A stretch of 64,000 bases of DNA, taken from assembly GCA_016584305.1 (NCBI GenBank), contig JACEEZ010002682.1, positions 312,501-376,500 on the forward strand. The letters run 5' to 3'. The stretch comes from Chionoecetes opilio. Its lineage: Eukaryota > Arthropoda > Malacostraca > Decapoda > Majidae. How positions within the stretch are numbered: position 1 is the stretch's first letter; each line of letters opens with the position of its first letter. Shown in pieces: positions 57,656-64,000 of the stretch. Below the pieces are notes generated by a model that was given only the letters and a program-made list of their open reading frames with translations, ran no database searches and had not been told where the DNA came from. The position numbers were made by a program, and so were the translations under genes.

Positions 57656-57659
57656 GTGA

Positions 57660-58486
57660 GAGAATCCTGCTCTTGTTTGTTATCAAGGTTCATTGGTAGT
57701 TGTTGAATTTCAATGTTATATTCATGGAAGTACTGCAATATTTTGCAGCTAGAATTGTTACTCAGGAAGATTATCAACTCTGATGGTGGTGACAGAAAAA
57801 TAATTGATTGGCGCCACGTCTCCCGTATGGCGAGGGCAGCAGAAAGAGACAGATGTGCTGATGCTGAGCTGATGGGACAGTTTTGAATAGTCCTGAAATG
57901 TCTAGATTGAAATTATAGGCCCAAGAAATATAAAAAATAGATCATATCACTACAGAGGACTTTTTGTCAGCGGATGTGAAGTCCTGTGGTGCCTTGGTGG
58001 TGCAGGATCAGTCAAAGGTAACCATAAAGCAGCATTACTCAGGCTAGTCAGGTGTCCTACTTCTTTCTGGAGTCTTCTGTATGTCGTGTTTGCATTAGAA
58101 GGAAAACTTAAGAGACCGTGACAGCCTCCCTTTTCTGACATTACAGAAACTAAAAAATGTTGTTTAATTCATGATGAGGTAATAATGTAATGTATAATGG
58201 TAACTGTACCTGTATTAAATGAGGCTTGAATGTACAGTGTGTATACAATATATAGCAGGATTTTGCTGACATCAAGATCATCATAACATTTATATTATCA
58301 CAGGTCAATAATGGAGGTCAGGATGTGGGAAATGCTATGAGGTGGATAAAAGGGGGCAAACAAATATATCTTTATCTAATGTGACAACTTCCATCACCTT
58401 TATGAAACATTTATTTTTAAATAATTTTTATTTATTTTTATTAAATCATATAAATCATTTATATAATTTTTGTGTGGTATTTGCAG
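57660..58486 (+). other. Intron between the two PIP/SIM exons
   Basis: 831 bp from GTGAGA to TTGCAG. No repeat recognised. Confidence 0.4.
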
Positions 58487-58577
58487 GACTCCTATGGCAG
58501 GCCCGTCCAACGAGATTATTCTAGTCGATGATGATGATGATGATTTTGAGGACTTCAGTAATGTCCCTTCGCTATGG
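58487..58577 (+). CDS. Second coding exon of the PIP-box gene (SIM-like acidic motif)
   Basis: Acceptor GGTATTTGCAG, 91 bp, donor GTAAGC at 58,578. Only the 57,655 donor choice (phase 2) gives an open frame here: VTPMAGPSNEIILVDDDDDD then FEDFSNVPSLW, ending at phase 0. EIILV followed by six Asp is a textbook SUMO-interaction motif. The phase agreement supports both exons being real. Confidence 0.5.
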
Positions 58578-58759
58578 GTAAGCCTGTATAGCTGGATCTT
58601 GCTATAATGAAAAGTCTTAACAGATACTCTTGTCAGATGATTGAAATATTGATAGCGAATATATTTGGACAACATGAAGTGTCTGCATTGTTGTTTGGCC
58701 AGTTTTAGCTGACATCAAACATCATCATAACTTGTGCAGTAGATATGTTAGTTGACTGT

Positions 58760-58980
58760 TTTATTTATTTATTTTTTCTTACATCACAAGCGACAGAAAA
58801 AAACCGCTAGCTGCCAGTCTCTATTAAGAAAGAAAACAGTAAGAGAGTGTAGAAAGCAGGGGAGAGCCAAATTAGTTTGGGAGGTGTCTTGACACTCCTC
58901 TCGAAAAAAAAGGTAAGTTGTAGGGAGGTGGAAAGATAGAAACAGGAAAGGAGTTCCAGAGTTTAAGGAATGAAAAAGTG
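58760..58980 (-). pseudogene. LINE 3' end remnant (same orientation as 61,240-61,860)
   Basis: The minus strand reads LRNSGTPFLFLSFHLPTTYL and then FREECQDTS, the usual closing segment (W/R-NSLP...F-x-PSYDL...F-KR) of an arthropod LINE family, with lesions. It borders the 3' tail of the RTE-like copy and may be the other half of the LINE at 61,240-61,860. Confidence 0.5.
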
Positions 58981-59771
58981 AATCAATTAATCAATCATTG
59001 GGGCATACGCCGGGGGCGCGTCGCCTCGCCCATCCTACGACGCCACTCCCGTGGGTCACCACGTGCAAGTCCCCATGCAGGCTCCCTTCCCATACCAAGC
59101 AACTCTCGACAGGAAACATCAACTTGCCCCAGCCACGAACCTTGTGGGCGCCCCCTTGACCTCCTCCACGCTGGATTGTCTCTTACAGATACAACCCGAT
59201 GGGAAGGATCGGTTTCAGGGTAGCGTGACACATGCCCATATAGCTGAAGTTGGCGCTGACGTACTATGCAGGTAATAGGCCTCGATTCAGTCTCACGGTG
59301 CAATCGCTGATTTGACACGTAATCATCCCAGTGATACCCCATGATTCTATGAAGACACTTATTACCAAAGGCATCGATTTGCCTTTTTAAGTCGCTATTT
59401 AGTGTCCATGTCTCACATCCATAGAGTAAGACAGGGATCACAAGCGACTTGCAGATCCGTATCTTTGTCCTCCTGCACAGGTACCGACAACGCAAATACT
59501 CGCGCTTAGCGAGTCCATAACACCGTGGGCTATGCCAATCCACCGTAAAGCGGCTATTACACGGGCACTTTTCTGCTCAGTGAGCAGTTTTGAGGATTTT
59601 GCTCAATGAAAGCCTGTTTGGCTGAGCAAACAGGGAACTACTTCGAAGCTATTTTTGCTCGTCATTTCAGTGAGCAAAAACGTTTTCTGTTATAAAGGAC
59701 CGAAATTAGTCGATGACTATATTATTTATTGCAAGACCATTTTCTTCTAAAACTCTCAAAAAGACATCAAC

Positions 59772-59882
59772 ATGCCTGCTGACTGGACAGACGAGATGGA
59801 AAGCTTACTGATTGACTTAGTTCAGGCACATCCTACAATATGGAACATATATAGCCCTTTATTTGTTAAAAAAAAACATTAA
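59772..59882 (+). pseudogene. MADF (Myb/SANT-like) domain remnant in the Harbinger element
   Basis: 36 codons from ATG: MPADWTDEMESLLIDLVQAH then PTIWNIYSPLFVKKKH and stop. W-T-x-E-x-x-x-x-LI-x-L...H-P-x-I/L-W-N is the start of the MADF DNA-binding domain, carried by the accessory protein of Harbinger transposons. Truncated after the first helices. Confidence 0.65.
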
Positions 59883-60530
59883 AAAAGAAAACATACACCC
59901 TCAATACCTAAGAAGCCTGACCTTCCAAGTAATTTATTTACGGTGATACACAGGCGACAGGTGTGTTGCGAGGCCGTACAGGTGTGTAGTGACAGGTGTG
60001 GTGTATATGGTAAAGCGAGAGAGGCTAAGAGTGCAGTGTTAGCCCCCGAGTGTGTGTGTGTGACCTAAAGAGCGAACGCGTAGTTCTCGTCCACTATAAC
60101 GGCGTCAGCCCCGTACCGCCACGGCCACGGGTACGGCGCGGCCCACAGTGGTCCATAGAAGCTACTCTCGGGGATTACAGGAAGTTTAAATGAATCAAAA
60201 ACCTTTGGCCTAATCAAAAAACCTTTCTTAATTAGGTATATTGAATTGAAAGTAGTTAGTTTCGTACACTGATTTTGAGTATTTTCGTACATACCTGGTG
60301 TCATTTCGTAACTCTAGTAGTCAAGTTCAACTCTGCACTAAGTGTACGAGACTACTATGGTTTCATATAGACTACGAAACAACTTTTGGTAATAATGGAC
60401 GAGAGTTTCGCGGTCGTTTTCAGAGACACCAACTATTTTTTCTTGGCCTACAATAGGTGCTTGTTCTAATGGAGATTGTTTTATTTTGCGCAACCCCCCC
60501 CCCCCCCCCCATTTTTTTTCTTTTTTTAAT

Positions 60531-60690
60531 ATTAATGAAACCTAACCTAACCTTGTAGGTTTTAATGAAACAACCTAACCTTAAAGGTTTTAATGAAACC
60601 TAACCTAACCTTAAAGGTTTTAATGAAACCTAACCTAACCTTATAGGTTTTAATGAAACCTAACCTAACCTTATAGGTTAGAAACCTAAC
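60531..60690 (+). repeat. 32-bp minisatellite with CCTAACCTAACC units
   Basis: Five tandem units of TTTTAATGAAACCTAACCTA plus ACCTTAWAGG inside the Harbinger element. CCTAACCTAACC is two and a half arthropod telomere units. Confidence 0.85.
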
Positions 60691-60713
60691 TTAACTTTAA
60701 CCACAAAGTATAC

Positions 60714-60744
<31 letters not shown>

Positions 60745-61239
60745 TCTCGCAAAATAAAGCTATCTCCATTACAACAAGCACCGCTTATTAGGAAGCGCTA
60801 TGATAATATATATAATTTGTATCATAACCGCACTCAGGTCTGTATGCATTTTGCTCATCAAAACACAGATCACCGTGTAATAGTTTCGTTGAGCAGCTCA
60901 GTGAAATCTGCTCACTGAGCAGAAAAGTGCCCGTGTAATAGCGCCTTAAGACTTCTTGATGTGACCCGCCGTCATTATGGACTGCGCTACCAAGATATGT
61001 AAAACTTTCCAAGATCTCAATGTCCTCGCCGCATGCATGAACAGAATGTACTGTTTCATCTAGTAAGCCTCCAAACACCTGAACCTTGGTCTTGAGCCAG
61101 GAGACCTCAAGTCCCAAAGGCTTTGATTCCTCGTGCAGCGCCTCGAGACCTATCACCAGGACCTCCAGTGACTCAGCAAAGATTACTGCATCATCGGCAA
61201 AAACAAGATCAGTGATGTTGGTGTTGCCGAGGGTAACAG

Positions 61240-61860
61240 GGTTGGTGTTGCCGTTGTTTTAGTAAAGGATACACCTAGAATGTTCATTGTAGAAATGGAG
61301 ACAGTTAAGTATCATTGAAGAAGAAGGGATAGTTATCTGGAAGGTTTTGTCGAGTAGATTGGTGAAAAAATCGGGTTTTTGAGGCTTTGAACAAAACAAG
61401 GTTTGCTTTGCCCCATTCAGAAATTATAGAAACATCAAAAGTTAGGAGCTCAGTGGCATCTCTCCGTGAATCACTTAGTTCCTGTTGAGTTGGACGTCTC
61501 GTGAACGACGTTGAAAAATGCAGGGTAGAATCATCAGCGTAGGAGTGGATAGGGCTTTGATTGAGTTAGATTTAGAAGATCATTAATGAATTATAGAAAG
61601 AGAATGGGTGATTGGACAAAAAGCTAGAAAATTGTCAGTAGATCGCCCTATTCGGAAACCTTACTTATGATCAGATAGAAGATTATGAGCAGATAGATGC
61701 TTGAGAATCTTATTAATGCTCTCGCGCTCCAATAAGTTTCTAAAGTTTTTTTCCAATACCTCTTCCGATGGGAAGCATTTGGGGCCTCTCCGCGCGCCTT
61801 GCAGAACCTTGCTTAGTAGGCCGTTTTCTTCACTTAGCAACTCATAAATAGGCACATGTT
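61240..61860 (-). pseudogene. LINE reverse transcriptase fragment with YADD box
   Basis: The minus strand encodes, with frame shifts, ESINKILKHLSAHNLLSDHK, GFRIGRSTDNFLA, FINDLLNLTQ, SPIHSYADDSTLHFSTSFTR (catalytic YADD at 61,530-61,541) and FDVSIISEWGKANLVLFKAS. This order (finger motif, GFRxGRST, FINDLL, YADD, WGxANLV.FxASKT) is a jockey/CR1-group reverse transcriptase distinct from the families at 47,320 and 54,182. Confidence 0.72.
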
Positions 61861-62500
61861 ATATATTAGTAGATTCACAAGGAGTTTACTTTAAAGTAAT
61901 CGTCCAGACCATTTCATCATTCCTGATTTAATGCAGTCAAATTATAGCCATTAGCGAGTATATCAACAATATGTTGTCACTTTTTGCATCCAGTCAGCCG
62001 TTTTTAAATAATCCGCAATAAAAATCTGCAAATTCCCCGAGCTTCCAAAACGCCCCTCAAGACTTGCAGACGATGCGCCACGGCTCGGTGACGTCACTTT
62101 AGGTGGTCTCCTCTCCCCGCGCTAATCCAGAAGCACGTAAACACAAGAGATAAATATAGTACTGTACTTGAAGATTTTTGGGTGTTTCTGATTGATTTTT
62201 TTTGCGATATGCCATATGCATTAGGGTGTCTCTGATTTGGCAATTTTCGAATTTCAACTGGGACGGGCAGTCGTATTGATCCATTTACTCTAAAAAAGAC
62301 GTGTGCAAAATATTTTTGAAAAATATTTATATTTAGGGGTCACGCAATGAGTCTAAAATTTGACATATTTCACACTAATTTTACTATGGTTCTTGGTTTA
62401 TTATAATAATACATGCTGACATTTTGGCTTGTATGTCACAGCTTTGAATCAAGGAAGCCCTCTCAAACATGTTTGTACTGGTTGTGTGATGAAAGTATCT
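61861..62500. other. AT-rich DNA without recognised feature
   Basis: No exon or repeat structure was supported. Confidence 0.5.
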
Positions 62501-62637
62501 CTCTGGCCACCCCCTCTCTATGTCACGTTTCGGACTGGATTTCGTCAATAAGTTAAAACATGTCAACCGGGCAGGCATAACTGCTGGAGCTGGAGCTGAT
62601 TGTCCTGGGCAGACAGCCGCTGCATGGGATCAGGATA

Positions 62638-63350
62638 TTGCATCCTGGTGCCCTCCACCGTGCCCGCAGGATGGCGAAACTCATTTACGCCATCAAGATA
62701 TACTGTTCCGCGATCCAGAGCAGTTCCGCCTCACTGCAGGAGAGACATCTGGAATTTGACGCCTCGTCGCTTTCACCGTCTCGACGTACGTGTCGTCTTG
62801 GTTCCGTGCGACATCCCCGACTGCGGGCCCGGCACGAGACCTCCAACTGCTCAAGATGTTGGTGTCCTACCCTGACAAAGCAGTGGACATGGCGACGACA
62901 ACGGTCTTCGGGTGCCATCTCTGGTACTTGAGTGAGAGGAGAGTTGTTCTTGCGTTCTTCGACGATCACCTGGCCATTGAGACGAAGCGGGAGATGATGA
63001 GGGCTCTGCAGGAGCAAGAGGGCTCCGATGACCCTCCTCGACGAGCAACGGTCGAGCTTACATCACTGATCTGGCAAAGAAAACTTGCAAGTTTCGTGAC
63101 GTCTGTCACGCCGTCCTTCTTCGAGATCCTTGGGTTGGATGTGGGTCTTCTGGCAGTCGACCCAACAGCGTGCCCCGACAATCCGTGATACACCGCCGCC
63201 GCCTGCGTCAAGGAACTGCGCACTGTGAACGACTTCGCTGAGCGAGGCGTCGCCCTGATGCAGGACTTCAACCTGGCCCTCACCAAGAACTAAGAGCAGA
63301 AGCAGTTCCTCCTCCAAGTCGTGGAGGGACACCGGAGGAAATACCCCGAT
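62638..63350 (+). pseudogene. Decayed pseudogene of an unrecognised (probably mobile) family
   Basis: A coherent but broken protein can be followed: RRMAKLIYAIKIYC in one frame, FRDPEQFRLTAGE in another, then from 62,790 DLQLLKMLVSYPDKAVDM, FGCHLWYLSERRVVLAFFDD and SFFEILGLDVGLLAVDP to a TGA at 63,186. The same frame continues TVNDFAERGVALMQDFNLAL, a TAA at 63,291, then QKQFLLQVVEGHRRKYPDD. At least two frame shifts and two in-frame stops. GC-rich codons contrast with the AT-rich surroundings. I do not recognise the family; its RGVALMQDFN and QFLLQVVE-HRR pieces suggest a multi-copy invertebrate gene. Confidence 0.5.
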
Positions 63351-64000
63351 GACTGAAAGTCCACAGAGACTGTGAACTAGGCAACAGTGAGTGGGAGATG
63401 GGCTCCCAACCTAGAGGGGCTAGTACTGAAGAAGAGCGGGACCTAGAATCAATGCTGTGAAATGAAACGTGCTTACAACTACGTTTATTACCTCAAATAA
63501 TGTAACATTCATATTTCTTCGTGACAAATAATTTTGAAAATGACCTATATATTGGCACATAGAAAATGTCCAATTCTTACAAAAAATAATAAACTTCAAC
63601 CTCATTGCATGACCCCTGAATATTAATATTTGTAGACAGACCTCTACATACGTTGTTCTTCGAGCAAATGGAACACTTTGACCCCGCCCGTCCCGGGTAA
63701 AATTCCCAAAATTCAAAATTCCCATCAAATAAGGGGCACCCTAATATGCATGCATCATTTATGGGTGCAGCAAGACAGCTGTGCCTTTCCAGAGAAGTTT
63801 GCACAACTTTCCGACTGATATGACGACGTTAAATCTATGGAAGAGATTTGTGCGGCGGACACATCATCCCCCACCCACCCACCCATCCCGTAGCCACACA
63901 CCACAGCATAGCCTTGTATGGCAGTCTGCATTACAAACCAGTCAACAACACTCCCTTGGCTCTCACACTGTCTGCCTTCCCGCCCGCATATTTTCCAACT
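63351..64000. other. No recognised feature
   Basis: AT-rich sequence with a CCCACC run near 63,870; nothing coding is supported. Confidence 0.5.

Larger units (their letters stand above)
59549..60946. mobile_element. PIF/Harbinger-like element with TAA target duplication
   Basis: The ends, AGCGGCTATTACACGGGCAC and inverted AGGCGCTATTACACGGGCAC, extend to about 40 bp (…CTTTTCTGCTCAsTGAGCAG). TAA flanks both sides (59,546-59,548; 60,947-60,949). The RTE copy at 48,190 shows the uninterrupted target (its complement reads GCTGTAAGACTTC). The three-base TAA/TTA duplication and the MADF remnant inside are Harbinger features. 1,398 bp; the transposase is gone. Confidence 0.83.
58981..61238 (-). pseudogene. 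RTE-like LINE copy 2, interrupted by a Harbinger element
   Basis: Minus-strand segments 61,238-60,950 and 59,545-58,981 join to the same protein as the copy at 47,320: VFADDAVIFAESLEVLVIGL (catalytic FADD intact), SWLKTKVQVFGGLLDETVHS, FTYLGSAVHNDGGSHQEV, then after the insertion CRYLCRRTKIRICKSLV, LLYGCETWTLNSDL and HRIMGYHWDDYVSNQRLH. It ends in the same AATGATTGATTAATTGATT tail. 5'-truncated, so not autonomous. Confidence 0.83.

Overview
The window is arthropod nuclear DNA, most likely from a decapod crustacean. The evidence is very dense dinucleotide and trinucleotide microsatellites, CCTAA/TTAGG-type (arthropod telomere-like) tracts, several arthropod-style LINE, MITE and Helitron families, and one clear spliced animal gene. 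There is no prokaryotic gene organisation and no CRISPR array. All calls come from reading the sequence; no database search was run.

Layout. (1) 1-35,900: gene-poor, microsatellite-saturated DNA. It has (CT)n/(GA)n tracts up to about 100-370 bp, CA, TA, AGT, CCA and CCT arrays, a 52-bp minisatellite (12,872-13,700), seven copies of a piggyBac-like TTAA MITE (six of them in the first 23 kb), a TA-flanked MITE (31,486-31,958) and a Helitron-like element (32,446-33,295). A few isolated exon-like islands (24,420-24,470; 30,714-30,816) may be upstream exons of a gene. (2) 35,962-about 46,930: a mastermind (mam) Notch co-activator gene on the + strand. It has a 5' UTR/first coding exon, five coding exons with matching phases, about 1,392 residues, and an inferred 3' UTR of about 4.4 kb. 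Two single-base frame breaks (about 37,311 and about 39,515) look like missing bases in the assembly. (3) 47,003-52,370: nested transposons. A 2.9-kb TIR element holds a 5'-truncated RTE-like LINE with target-site duplication and a hAT-type MITE with a perfect 8-bp duplication. Next comes a palindromic region containing a Tc1-like fold-back and a second fold-back. (4) 52,600-58,577: candidate 5' exons of a second + strand gene. The predicted N-terminus has a PIP-box-like QRRVNDFF and a SUMO-interaction-like acidic motif, possibly a BLM-type RecQ helicase. Between and around these exons are a tRNA-derived SINE and two CR1-like LINE fragments, one split by a TA-MITE. (5) 58,760-64,000: minus-strand LINE remnants, an RTE-like copy carrying a PIF/Harbinger insertion with a MADF remnant, and a decayed multi-stop pseudogene (62,638-63,350).

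How it works together. Mastermind binds the Notch intracellular domain-CSL complex through its N-terminal helix and recruits activators through its Q/M/P-rich body, so this is a nuclear developmental co-activator embedded in repeat-rich DNA. The repeats give an unusually clear record of nesting: for several insertions a paralogous or mirrored copy in the same window shows the empty target site.
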